In this document: piece by piece, positions 7,851-16,407 of the stretch
Layout: each line of letters starts with the position of its first letter
How positions within the stretch are numbered: the stretch's first letter is position 1
DNA from: Bacteroidales bacterium
Lineage (GTDB): Bacteria > Bacteroidota > Bacteroidia > Bacteroidales > UBA932
NCBI GenBank assembly: GCA_017519865.1
Contig: JAFWRQ010000030.1
Coordinates: 1-64,000, forward strand
Direction of reading: 5' to 3'
Length of the DNA stretch: 64,000 nucleotides
Notes under the pieces: generated by a model
Seen by the model: only the letters and a program-made list of their open reading frames with translations
Database searches by the model: none
What the model was told of the DNA's origin: nothing
Program-made: the position numbers and the translations under genes

Positions 7851-8891
7851 ATGTCTAAGATTGACTGGGATTCCCTGGGCTTCGACGCATACCGTACAAG
7901 GACGGTCGTGAAGTCCCACTTCAAGGACGGCGCGTGGTCGCCGATCGAATCTACGGAGACTTTCTCATTCACCCTTGACCCTTTCGCGCAGGTCAACCAT
8001 TACGCAATCTCCTGCTTCGAAGGCCTTAAGGCCTTCACGCAGAAGGACGGCAAGGTCGTGATCTTCCGCCCCGAAGAGAACGCCCGCCGCATGCAGCGCA
8101 CGGCCGACTATCTCGGAATGCCGTGCCCGTCCGAGGAGATGTTCATAAAGATGTGCGAGGACTGCATCCGCGGCAACCTCGAGTTCCTGCCTCCTTACGG
8201 CCACAAGGCTTCGCTGTACCTTCGTCCGCTGCTTTTCGGCGTGCATCCGCAGATGCAGCTTGTGCCATATCCCGAGGCTGTCTTCGCGGTGATGTGCGCC
8301 CCTGCCGGCTCGTATTACGGTGAGCACCTGCGCACCTTCTCCGCCGTTATCCCTGGTGATTTCGATCGTGCGGCTCCTCATGGTTCCGGCAGTTACAAGG
8401 TCGGCGCCAACTACGCCGCGACCTTCCGCCCGTACAAGATGGCCCATGACCAGGGCTATACTGAACTGCTTTTCCTCAACTCCGGCACCCGCGAGTTCGT
8501 GGACGAGTTCGGCTCCTCCAATTTCTTCGGCATCAAGGACAATAAATACATCACCCCCCTGTCTGACAGCGTCCTGCCGTCCATCACCAACAAGAGCCTG
8601 CAGACGGTCGCCGAAGACCTCGGTATGACCGTCGAGAAAAGGCCCATACCCCTGGATGAGCTCGATACGTTCGAAGAGGCCGGCGCCTGCGGCACGGCGG
8701 TGGTGATCACCCCCATGTCCCATATCGACATCAAGCCCGTGCTGGGTGCTCCCGAAGTGTCCCGCACGTTCACTTTCCGTCCTGACGGTACTGTCGGGCC
8801 TGCCTGCAACGCGTTGTACAAGCGCCTGACAGGCATCCAGTTCGGAGAGGTCGAGGATACCCACGGATGGTGCCACCCGGTGGACCTCTGA
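7851..8891 (+). CDS. ilvE: Branched-chain amino-acid aminotransferase
   Basis: A 346-residue fold-type IV PLP enzyme that transfers the amino group between glutamate and Leu/Ile/Val. The catalytic-lysine context GSYKVGANYAA and the segment EFGSSNFFGI are typical of the BCAT group, as is the length. It is cytosolic. A strong promoter lies at 7777-7808. Its TGA stop overlaps the ATG of the next gene (TGATG at 8889-8893), so the phosphoesterase is probably translationally coupled, although no metabolic link between them is evident. Confidence 0.92.
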   Translation: MSKIDWDSLGFDAYRTRTVVKSHFKDGAWSPIESTETFSFTLDPFAQVNHYAISCFEGLKAFTQKDGKVVIFRPEENARRMQRTADYLGMPCPSEEMFIKMCEDCIRGNLEFLPPYGHKASLYLRPLLFGVHPQMQLVPYPEAVFAVMCAPAGSYYGEHLRTFSAVIPGDFDRAAPHGSGSYKVGANYAATFRPYKMAHDQGYTELLFLNSGTREFVDEFGSSNFFGIKDNKYITPLSDSVLPSITNKSLQTVAEDLGMTVEKRPIPLDELDTFEEAGACGTAVVITPMSHIDIKPVLGAPEVSRTFTFRPDGTVGPACNALYKRLTGIQFGEVEDTHGWCHPVDL

Positions 8892-9988
8892 TGAGAAGTC
8901 CGTTCCTGGTACTGATACCGGTACTGCTTATAGCCGCCCTCGCGTATGCGGGTTGGCGGCTATGGCGTATAGTGCCATTCGGGTGGCCGGTAAAACTCGC
9001 CGCCCTGCTGCTGTTCGCGGCGGGAGCGGCTGCCATGTTCCTGGGGTTCGGACGTTTCGACAGGATGCCGCTGGGAGTCGCTTCCGCCGTCTACGAGGTC
9101 GGCAATACCTGGCTGATTGGTTTCCTGTATCTGCTGATTGCGTTTGCGTTGATGGATCTGGGACGCGCGGCGCGCGTGGTCCCGGAGGGACTGCTGCGCG
9201 ACAGTGTCCCGGGGACGCTCATCGTCCTGGGAGCCGTCGCACTGGTCCTTGTCTCCGGCGGATTCCACTATCATCACAATTACCGCGAGGAGATGACCGT
9301 CAGGACGGACAAGCCCTTGGAACGTCCGCTAAGGATAGTGCTGGCCAGTGACCTGCACCTGGGCTATCACAACCGCCGGCCAGAGCTGGCCAGGTGGATA
9401 GACCTGATGAATTCAGAGGATCCGGACCTCGTCCTGTTCGGCGGAGACATCATAGACATCAGTGTCCGGCCGCTGCTGGAGGGGGACTACGCCGCCGAGT
9501 TCCGGCGGCTGCAGGCCCCTGCCGTCGCGGCCCTGGGCAACCACGAGTATTACAGTACCGAGCCCCGTGCGGAGCAGTTCTACAAGGATGCCTGCATCAG
9601 GCTTCTGAGGGACTCCGCAGCCGTTTTCGATGGCATAGCCGTCATAGGCAGGGACGACAGGACCAATGCCGGCCGTAAAAGCCTGGCGGAGATCCTGCAG
9701 GCTTCTTCCGGCGTTGACGGCCGTTTCACACTGCTTCTGGACCACCAACCTTATCATCTTGAGGAGGCGGAGGCCTGTGGGATTGATTTCCAATTCAGCG
9801 GCCATACCCACCGCGGGCAGGTCTGGCCCATATCCTGGGTGACTGATGTGATGTACGAGAAAGCCTGGGGCAGCCACAGCCGTGGCGCTACCCGGTACTA
9901 CGTCAGTTCCGGACTGGGCATATGGGGTGCCAAGGTCCGCGTCGGCACCCGTTCCGAGTATCTGGTGCTCACTGTCGAGCCTCAGTAA
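8891..9988 (+). CDS. Membrane-anchored calcineurin-like metallophosphoesterase
   Basis: A 365-residue protein with about four N-terminal membrane helices (residues 1-135) followed by a calcineurin-like phosphoesterase domain. The metal-binding motifs appear in order: SDLHLGYH, FGGDIID, LGNHEYY, DHQPYH and SGHTHRGQ. Relatives of this layout (YkuE/YaeI-like) have been linked to lipid or envelope phosphate hydrolysis; the substrate here is unknown. An earlier in-frame ATG at 8867 lies inside ilvE, and the 1-base TGATG overlap favours ATG 8891. The active site should lie on one membrane face, side not determined. Confidence 0.85.
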   Translation: MRSPFLVLIPVLLIAALAYAGWRLWRIVPFGWPVKLAALLLFAAGAAAMFLGFGRFDRMPLGVASAVYEVGNTWLIGFLYLLIAFALMDLGRAARVVPEGLLRDSVPGTLIVLGAVALVLVSGGFHYHHNYREEMTVRTDKPLERPLRIVLASDLHLGYHNRRPELARWIDLMNSEDPDLVLFGGDIIDISVRPLLEGDYAAEFRRLQAPAVAALGNHEYYSTEPRAEQFYKDACIRLLRDSAAVFDGIAVIGRDDRTNAGRKSLAEILQASSGVDGRFTLLLDHQPYHLEEAEACGIDFQFSGHTHRGQVWPISWVTDVMYEKAWGSHSRGATRYYVSSGLGIWGAKVRVGTRSEYLVLTVEPQ

Positions 9989-10015
9989 TCCCATTTCCGG
10001 ACAAATCGGCCTTTT

Positions 10016-10048
10016 TTGTTCAGAATCCCTCTTTTATGCCTATCTTTG
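10016..10048 (+). promoter_or_regulatory. Probable promoter for lpdA
   Basis: TATCTTTG at 10041-10048 matches the -7 box; a TTG at 10016-10018 lies 22 bases upstream, slightly wider than usual. ATG 10077 follows 28 bases later. Confidence 0.55.
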
Positions 10049-10076
10049 AAAGAATAAAACTATAACCATTCCTCCT

Positions 10077-11459
10077 ATGTACGATCTGGCGATTATCGGT
10101 GGCGGTCCGGGCGGTTATGTAGCTGCGGAGCGCGCTGGCGCGGCGGGCCTTTCCGTCGTCCTGTTTGAGAAGAATGAACTCGGCGGCGTGTGCCTCAATG
10201 AAGGCTGCATCCCCACCAAGACCCTGTTATACAGTGCCAAGGTGTATGATTATGTAAAGCATGGCGACCTGTACGGCGTATCGGTCGATGGCGCTTCCTT
10301 CGATTTCGCCAAGGCGATGAAACGCAAGGTAAAGGTGGTGAAGAAGCTTGTCGGAGGGGTAAAGCTCGGAGTGAAGAACTCCAGTGTACTGACCGTCTCC
10401 GGGGAGGCGTCCATCACCGGCCCTGTGGCCGGCGGCTTTGCCGTTTCCTGCGGAGGGGAGGAATACATCACCGAAAAACTCCTGATCTGTACCGGTTCCG
10501 AGGCCGTCGTGCCTCCGATCCCGGGATTGCGCGAAGGCCTCGGGCAGACTGTGGTTACCAACCGCGAGATTCTCTCGCTGGACGTACAGCCTGAGTCGCT
10601 CGTCATCATCGGCGGCGGCGTCATCGGCATGGAGTTCGCCAGTTTCTTCAACAGTATCGGCACCAGGGTTACCGTCGTGGAGATGATGCCCAAAATCCTC
10701 GGTCCCATGGACGGGGAGATAAGCGGGATGCTGCAGAGGATCTATGCCAAGCGCGGCGTGGAGTTCTGCCTGGGCTGCAAGGTCACGGGCATCGAAGGGA
10801 ATGAGGTCGTCTATGAGGATCCTTCCGGACAAACCTGCCGGGTGGGCGGGGACAAGATACTCGTCTCCGTCGGGCGGCGGGCCGTACTTCAGGGCTACGG
10901 CCTCGAGACCCTCGGTCTCGAACTCGCCCTGAACCCCGCCGGCCGCCCCTGCGGCATCAAGGTGGACGACCACATGCGCACCAGCTTCCCCGGCGTCTAT
11001 GCCGCCGGTGACGTGACCGGTTTCTCCATGCTGGCCCACACTGCTTCCCGCGAAGCGGAGGTGGCCGTGAACGACATTCTCAGTATAGTCGACAGCATGC
11101 GTTACGACGCCATCCCCGGGGTGGTTTATACCAATCCCGAAGTCGCCGGTGTCGGTGTTACGGAGGAAGAAGCCGTGCGTAATGGTCTGGATGTCAAGGT
11201 TCTGAGGCTTCCCATGGCCTATTCGGGCCGCTTCGTGGCCGAGAACGAGAGGGGAGAGGGCCTGTGCAAGATGCTCGTGGACCCCGGCAACGGCAGGGTC
11301 CTCGGTGTCCACATGTTGGGCAATCCTTCCTCGGAGATCATCCAGAGCGCCTGCATCGCCATTGAGCAGGGCTTGACCGCAGGACAGTTGAAGGAGACCG
11401 TTTTCCCGCATCCTACCGTCTCGGAAATCATACGCGAGACAGCGTTCACGATGGAATAA
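10077..11459 (+). CDS. lpdA: Dihydrolipoyl dehydrogenase (E3)
   Basis: A 460-residue FAD/NAD disulfide oxidoreductase that reoxidises dihydrolipoyl groups of 2-oxoacid dehydrogenase or glycine-cleavage complexes. Visible features: FAD-binding IGGGPGGYVAAERA at residue 6, redox-active GGVCLNEGCIP (Cys-x4-Cys), NAD-binding IIGGGVIGMEFASFF, the second FAD motif YAAGDVTG, and the C-terminal HPTVSE catalytic His-Glu pair. No E1, E2 or lipoyl protein gene is adjacent, so the partner complex cannot be named. It converges on the DUF1460 gene with only two bases between the stop codons. Confidence 0.93.
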   Translation: MYDLAIIGGGPGGYVAAERAGAAGLSVVLFEKNELGGVCLNEGCIPTKTLLYSAKVYDYVKHGDLYGVSVDGASFDFAKAMKRKVKVVKKLVGGVKLGVKNSSVLTVSGEASITGPVAGGFAVSCGGEEYITEKLLICTGSEAVVPPIPGLREGLGQTVVTNREILSLDVQPESLVIIGGGVIGMEFASFFNSIGTRVTVVEMMPKILGPMDGEISGMLQRIYAKRGVEFCLGCKVTGIEGNEVVYEDPSGQTCRVGGDKILVSVGRRAVLQGYGLETLGLELALNPAGRPCGIKVDDHMRTSFPGVYAAGDVTGFSMLAHTASREAEVAVNDILSIVDSMRYDAIPGVVYTNPEVAGVGVTEEEAVRNGLDVKVLRLPMAYSGRFVAENERGEGLCKMLVDPGNGRVLGVHMLGNPSSEIIQSACIAIEQGLTAGQLKETVFPHPTVSEIIRETAFTME

Positions 11460-11461
11460 AG

Positions 11462-12361
11462 TTACTTGTCCAAGGGTCGGAGGACCTGGATGCCCAGGAT
11501 GAAACTGCGCCCCGACAGATACTCCTGAAGCGTCCTGGCGTCTTCCGTAACTTTCATCGTGCTTGTCGAGGCGTGGAAGAGTTTCACATTGCCGTTTTCG
11601 ACCAGAGCAAGGCCGACGTGTGCGATGTCGAGGCCTTCCACGGCACTGACCAGGCATATTATGTCGCCGGAGCGTATGCCGTCGAGGGCTCCGGATATCT
11701 TTGATTTCGGGATGTAATATCTCGGCTCCGAGTTTATGCGGTCCTCAACTGCACGGATGGCGTCAGGGTCGTCCATAAGCGGATAGGACTCCGGATGGGC
11801 GGACATATAGTCTATGGGGTGGGCGAGGGGCTCGCCGCCGAGCGCGCGCGTGATGTCCTGAAGGACGCCGCGCGCCTCGCCCTGGCGGGCCCACTCCGTC
11901 GTGTAGTGCAGGCGGTCCGCATAGGCCTCTGTCCGCCCCCCGCGGTACCTGCTCTGCCTGACCTCATTCGCAAACGCCTGAAAGTCACCGCCATCTTTGG
12001 CAGTCCTCGCCAGCGCCAGACACGTTTCCACGAAGATTATGCAGTCCGTCTTCGTCAGGTAGATGCGCAACTCTTCCGGGCTTTCATCCAGCGTTCCCGC
12101 GACGTAGGGCTGACCCTCCATCGACTTTCCCGCCCGGACCATCAGTTCCGCCATGGTCGCTTTCTCCCGCGCTCCTGACAGATAATCCTTCAATCCGGCA
12201 AGGATGTCTTCCGCCAACAGCGAATCCGCCGGCGTCGTCACCCAGAAGCGCGAGGCGGCCTCTGGAGCGGCCTTTGCCGCTCCAGACGTGCCTTGCCCGC
12301 ACGCAGAGACCGAGACCAGCAGCGTTGCCGCCGTCAGGATTAAAAACATCCGCCGTTTCAC
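11462..12361 (-). CDS. DUF1460 lipoprotein, amidase/NlpC-like fold
   Basis: A 299-residue predicted lipoprotein (signal ending VSVSAC, then GQGTSG). The body matches my memory of DUF1460 proteins, which have a papain-like NlpC/P60-type fold and are described as N-acetylmuramoyl-L-alanine amidase-like: TDCIIFVETCLALA supplies the likely catalytic Cys and GLDIAHVGLALVENG the His. The expected role is cleavage of peptidoglycan or related peptides at the envelope. The start is GTG 12361; ATG 12349 is an alternative but loses the basic KRR of the signal. It begins 6 bases after the GH3 stop, so the two share an operon. Confidence 0.8.
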   Translation of the reverse strand: MKRRMFLILTAATLLVSVSACGQGTSGAAKAAPEAASRFWVTTPADSLLAEDILAGLKDYLSGAREKATMAELMVRAGKSMEGQPYVAGTLDESPEELRIYLTKTDCIIFVETCLALARTAKDGGDFQAFANEVRQSRYRGGRTEAYADRLHYTTEWARQGEARGVLQDITRALGGEPLAHPIDYMSAHPESYPLMDDPDAIRAVEDRINSEPRYYIPKSKISGALDGIRSGDIICLVSAVEGLDIAHVGLALVENGNVKLFHASTSTMKVTEDARTLQEYLSGRSFILGIQVLRPLDK

Positions 12362-12367
12362 CCCGGC

Positions 12368-14617
12368 CTATTTGTACTTCTTGACCCTTGCGTCATTGAT
12401 GACGCCGGACCAGTTCATTCCGAAAGCGAAATCGTATTTGTTGCCGTCGGTGTCGGTATGACAGACCATGTCGCGGGGAACGTCCTCGAATTGCTCCTCG
12501 ACCGTCTGCATGTTGGCAGGGAGCTGCATCGGCAGCAAGCCGGAAGGCTCGTTGGCGCCGCTGATGGTCTCGAGGATGGCCTGGTTCTGGACGCCGAACG
12601 AGAGAAGGATGGCGTCGGTGTAAGGCTCGATCTCGCTCATTACCATCGGCCTGGAGATATTGATGACGGTGATGACCGGCTTGGAACCCATTGCCTTGCG
12701 GGTGTCACGTACCAGCTGCATGTGGCCCTTGTTGGAAGTGGTAACGGTCTTGCCCTTGTAGGTACGGTTGGTGAAATCCTCGTAAGGGTCGCCGCCGGCG
12801 ATACTCGTCTCGCGGGCATAGGTGGCGGTATAGTCCTCATACTGAAGGCTGATCGGGACATAGCCGTTGCCTCCCTTGGCCACGTCGGCACGGTCGTAGC
12901 CGCTGCCTGATGCGGGTGCGTTGATGAACACGATGGCGAAGTCAGCATCCTTGGGATTGTCAACCTTGTCGTAGTACTTTCCGATCATGTCTGCAGGGAC
13001 GGGGTCGACCCAGCGGCCAGCGGCGGCCTGGCCGCCGAACATCGCCTGGCGGGCCGGCTCGAAATACGGCGGGACGTAGACTTTCAGGCGGCCTTTCTCC
13101 GGCAGGGCGTTGCCGTGGTTCTTGAGCATGACGATCGACTTGAGCTGGGCCTTGTAACCGGCCTCCATGAAGGCGGGCTGTCCGACGATGGCGGAAGTCT
13201 CTTCAGGATCGCAGTAAGGATTCTCGAACAGTCCTGTACGGAAACTGTTCATCAGCAGGCGCACTGCAGAGGTCTCGAAGCGCTCGCGGGCGCTCTTCTC
13301 GCCGTATTTGTCCACCCACATCTGATAGGCCTCGAGTACGGGGCCCTTGTCGTTGTTGCCGCCGAACTGGTCGACGCCGGACTCGATGACCTTGAAGTGG
13401 CGCTCGGCCACGCTGAGGAGTTCGTTGCCCCAGGGCTTGCCCTCGAAGGCAAAGACGCTGGAATAGTCGTGGGTGATGTTCCAGTCGGTGCAGACCACTC
13501 CGTCGAAGCCGTACTTGTCGCGGAGCAGGTCGGTGATGATGTATTTGCTGTAACTGTTACCGTTGTTGGCTCCGGACGGGTCCTGACCGTAGGAGATTGT
13601 ATAGTAAGGCATTACAGCGGTAGCCATCTTGGTCTTGCCATTGAGTTTGAGGGCTCCCTCGGTGAAGGGGAGCATCTGTGTGGCAAGGTTGTTCCCCGGG
13701 TAGACGGCGAATTTGCCGTAGCTGTAGTGGGCGTCGCGGCCGGCTTCTTCCGGACCGCCGGAGGGCCAGTGCTTGATCATGGCGTTGACGGACTCGAAGC
13801 CCCAGCCGTCCTTGATCTCGGCATCCCCCTCGGAGGTCTGGAAACCGTCGACATAGGCGCGGGCCATGTCGGTGTCGAGTTTGGGATCCTCACCGAAAGT
13901 GCCGTTGAAACGGCTCCAGCGCGGCTCGGTAGCAAGGTCGATCTGCGGAGAGAGTGCCGTGGCTATGCCCAGCGCGCGGTACTCCTTGGAGGCTATGCTG
14001 CCGAACTCTTCGACCAGCGCGGGATCGAAGGTCGCCGCCATTCCGAGACTGGACGGCCACATGGAGATGGTGCCGCCGTTGCCGGCGTCAAACTCTGCCG
14101 TGGCCCTGGCGCCGTGGCGGGGGTCGGAGGAATTGTTGGCGGGCACGCCGTGTCCGACACCCTCGACGAAGGCCTGGACGTTGTTGTTCCATCTGGCTGC
14201 GTCGGCAGGGGAGGAGACACTGGTCATCAGCACGGCGCGGAGGTTGTCCTCCTCGAGGAATTTCTTCTGGGCTGCGGTGATGTTAGGTCCGTTGATGGCC
14301 TGGTGGCCGCTGTAGAGCATCATACCTGCAATCTCGTCGATCGAAAGCTGTGAGGCCAGGTCCTTGGCGCGCACGAGCGGGTCCTTGCGCCAGTCTTCGT
14401 ACACGTCGACCTTGCCGTTGCGGTTGAGGTCCTTGAAGGCGTAGCCTCCCTTCGTAAGGATCTGCACGCCGGAGGCAGGGCTGTAGCCCAGCGTCCGGCC
14501 ATTCTTCTGGGTGACAAGGTTGTACCCGTCTTTGGACTCTTCCTGCCATTTCTGCCCGCAGGCGGTCATGGCTATCCCTGCAAACAGGATAAGGGTGGTT
14601 TTGACAATAGTTCTCAT
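12368..14617 (-). CDS. GH3 family glycoside hydrolase, lipoprotein
   Basis: A 749-residue surface or periplasmic glycosidase, most likely a beta-glucosidase or beta-xylosidase. The lipoprotein signal ends TAC at Cys20. Next comes an EF-hand-like calcium loop at about residues 63-74 (D-x-N-x-N-G-x-x-D-x-x-E), then the GH3 barrel. GVVCTDWN carries the probable catalytic Asp, and KHWPSGG fits the substrate-binding KH motif. A C-terminal alpha/beta domain follows. ATG 14617 is chosen because the longer frame to 14650 overlaps the promoter. It is the first gene of an operon with the DUF1460 lipoprotein. The exact substrate is unknown. Confidence 0.9.
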   Translation of the reverse strand: MRTIVKTTLILFAGIAMTACGQKWQEESKDGYNLVTQKNGRTLGYSPASGVQILTKGGYAFKDLNRNGKVDVYEDWRKDPLVRAKDLASQLSIDEIAGMMLYSGHQAINGPNITAAQKKFLEEDNLRAVLMTSVSSPADAARWNNNVQAFVEGVGHGVPANNSSDPRHGARATAEFDAGNGGTISMWPSSLGMAATFDPALVEEFGSIASKEYRALGIATALSPQIDLATEPRWSRFNGTFGEDPKLDTDMARAYVDGFQTSEGDAEIKDGWGFESVNAMIKHWPSGGPEEAGRDAHYSYGKFAVYPGNNLATQMLPFTEGALKLNGKTKMATAVMPYYTISYGQDPSGANNGNSYSKYIITDLLRDKYGFDGVVCTDWNITHDYSSVFAFEGKPWGNELLSVAERHFKVIESGVDQFGGNNDKGPVLEAYQMWVDKYGEKSARERFETSAVRLLMNSFRTGLFENPYCDPEETSAIVGQPAFMEAGYKAQLKSIVMLKNHGNALPEKGRLKVYVPPYFEPARQAMFGGQAAAGRWVDPVPADMIGKYYDKVDNPKDADFAIVFINAPASGSGYDRADVAKGGNGYVPISLQYEDYTATYARETSIAGGDPYEDFTNRTYKGKTVTTSNKGHMQLVRDTRKAMGSKPVITVINISRPMVMSEIEPYTDAILLSFGVQNQAILETISGANEPSGLLPMQLPANMQTVEEQFEDVPRDMVCHTDTDGNKYDFAFGMNWSGVINDARVKKYK

Positions 14618-14647
14618 GGTATGTGTAAAATGTTGATGTTCCGTTTC

Positions 14648-14687
14648 CAAATATAAGGTTTTTTGTGCGGAATTAGTGTTATATTTG
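14648..14687. promoter_or_regulatory. Back-to-back -7 boxes between GH3 and esterase genes
   Basis: TATATTTG occurs on the minus strand at 14648-14655 (for the GH3 gene starting 14617) and on the plus strand at 14680-14687 (for the esterase starting 14711). The boxes are 24 bases apart. Neither has a clear -33 TTG at standard spacing, which may mean activator dependence. Confidence 0.5.
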
Positions 14688-14710
14688 TTGTCAAATAAAC
14701 ATTTGCAATA

Positions 14711-16372
14711 ATGAACAACCGTATCCTGACCTTAGCTGCAATGTTCCTGGCGGTTTTCGCCGGACTGCAGCTGTCTGCACAGAATCTCAAGACCGAAACC
14801 GTCGACGGAGTCGGCGCCAAGGTCTGGCGCATCACCGCCGACCGCCCCTCCACCTATTCCGACCGCACGGTCAACCCCGTCTACTTCATTTACTACAACG
14901 GAGCCGTAAGCGACCCTATGTCGGTCATCCGCAACTTCGGGATGGAGCGTCACATCGATTCCTACCTCGCCACAGTATATGTCGTCAATCCCGCCAACGG
15001 TAAGTCATATTCTCCTTCCGCCGACCTCGAGGTATTTTACAAGCTTGAGGAGCAGCTACGCGTCATAAACAACCTGAAACTGATAGGCAAGGGTACGGGA
15101 GCGACGTTCATCAACAACGTCCTGTCGCTCCATGCCGAGGCAGTATCCGGCATCCTCACTATTGGAGGTTCGGTCAATGGCAAGCTCAATCCCGTCGTCG
15201 TCCCGACATACTGCGCCGGAAGGAACAAGGCCGTCGTCGACCACTATATCCGCGCCAACCATGCCCTCGAGTCCGGCGGCGGCGTATGGAAGAACCCCCT
15301 GCACCAGATGGAGCGCATCTATGTGAACGGCTCGCCTTTCTCCGACGCCGAGTTCTTCATGGACGCCTGGGACAAGATTTTCTCGCACAACTATCGTTTC
15401 AACAACTATACTACCTGGTACAACGGCACCGACGTGCGCCACACCCAGCCTTACGAGCTGGTGAGCTATGTCATGTTCGACCGCCTTCACATCCGCCGCA
15501 ACATCGTGGAGCAGAACCTCTGCGGCTGGGGCGATTTCCTCTGGTACGAGTACATTCCCGAGGACCTGCTGAATGCCTCCAAGGCTTCGATCCCCCTCGT
15601 CGTGATGCTGCACGGCAATACCAACGACCCCCGCACGCAGGCTGAGACCTCCGGCTTCGTGGAACTTGCCTCCGAGAAGCATTTCATGGCGGCCGAACTG
15701 GAGTGGCAGGGCCGTGACAACTATGCCGCGATGGGCCTGGACGGTATCGAGGCCGTCATCCGTCACCTGTTGGAGAAATATCCCCAGGCCGACCCGTCCC
15801 GCGTATATGTCACCGGGCTCTCCGCCGGGGGCATGAATACCACCAGCATGTGCATATTCAAGACCAACCTCATCGCCGCCGGCGCCTCCATGGCCGGAGG
15901 CCTCATCAATGACGCCCGCTTCAATACCGGTACTTCGAGCTCGATCGACGAGCAGATCCGCCGCTACAACGGAAATATGGAAGTTGCTTACCTTCTTTGC
16001 TCCGGCACCAATGACGGACGTTTCACCGACACCACCGCCGCCGCGGATGGCCAGCCCGCCTCCAAGGGATGGCTGGTAAGCGCCGTGGAGACCATCGCCA
16101 AACTCAACGGTATGGAGATCGGCGAGACCTGCAACCCTTCGCTCGACCCGATGTTCGGAATGGCCGTGCGCGACCGCAGGAACATCTCCACAATGGACGA
16201 CCTGACGATGCACGAGGGTACCCTCTACAAGGGTGACACCCCTCTCATCCGCATGATTGCCCTCGAGCCTTACGGTCACTGGAATTACAAGGGTGCTGCC
16301 CGCGAGATGTGGGAGTTCATGCGCCACTATTCTCGCGACCCTCAGACCAAGAAACTGATCTATCGCCCTTAA
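14711..16372 (+). CDS. Secreted PHB-depolymerase-like esterase (CE1-type fold)
   Basis: A 553-residue exported alpha/beta hydrolase. The signal peptide ends around LQLSAQ. Residues 25-270 form an N-terminal region without a family I can name. The C-terminal half carries the hydrolase: oxyanion HGNTNDPRTQ, nucleophile elbow TGLSAGGMN (Ser near residue 371) and a late GHWNYKG that probably supplies the catalytic His. Such proteins release feruloyl, acetyl or other acyl groups from polysaccharides; the actual substrate is unknown. It is divergent from the GH3 gene and followed by the aldo/keto reductase, suggesting one glycan-processing neighbourhood. Confidence 0.75.
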   Translation: MNNRILTLAAMFLAVFAGLQLSAQNLKTETVDGVGAKVWRITADRPSTYSDRTVNPVYFIYYNGAVSDPMSVIRNFGMERHIDSYLATVYVVNPANGKSYSPSADLEVFYKLEEQLRVINNLKLIGKGTGATFINNVLSLHAEAVSGILTIGGSVNGKLNPVVVPTYCAGRNKAVVDHYIRANHALESGGGVWKNPLHQMERIYVNGSPFSDAEFFMDAWDKIFSHNYRFNNYTTWYNGTDVRHTQPYELVSYVMFDRLHIRRNIVEQNLCGWGDFLWYEYIPEDLLNASKASIPLVVMLHGNTNDPRTQAETSGFVELASEKHFMAAELEWQGRDNYAAMGLDGIEAVIRHLLEKYPQADPSRVYVTGLSAGGMNTTSMCIFKTNLIAAGASMAGGLINDARFNTGTSSSIDEQIRRYNGNMEVAYLLCSGTNDGRFTDTTAAADGQPASKGWLVSAVETIAKLNGMEIGETCNPSLDPMFGMAVRDRRNISTMDDLTMHEGTLYKGDTPLIRMIALEPYGHWNYKGAAREMWEFMRHYSRDPQTKKLIYRP

Positions 16373-16407
16373 TTAATCAATAACACTAGACTGAATCCAA
16401 TACGCTT

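Noticed and set aside
10227..11657. 476-codon minus-strand frame opposite lpdA
   Set aside because: lpdA has all flavoprotein and redox motifs; the opposite frame is a His/Gly/Asp-rich shadow.
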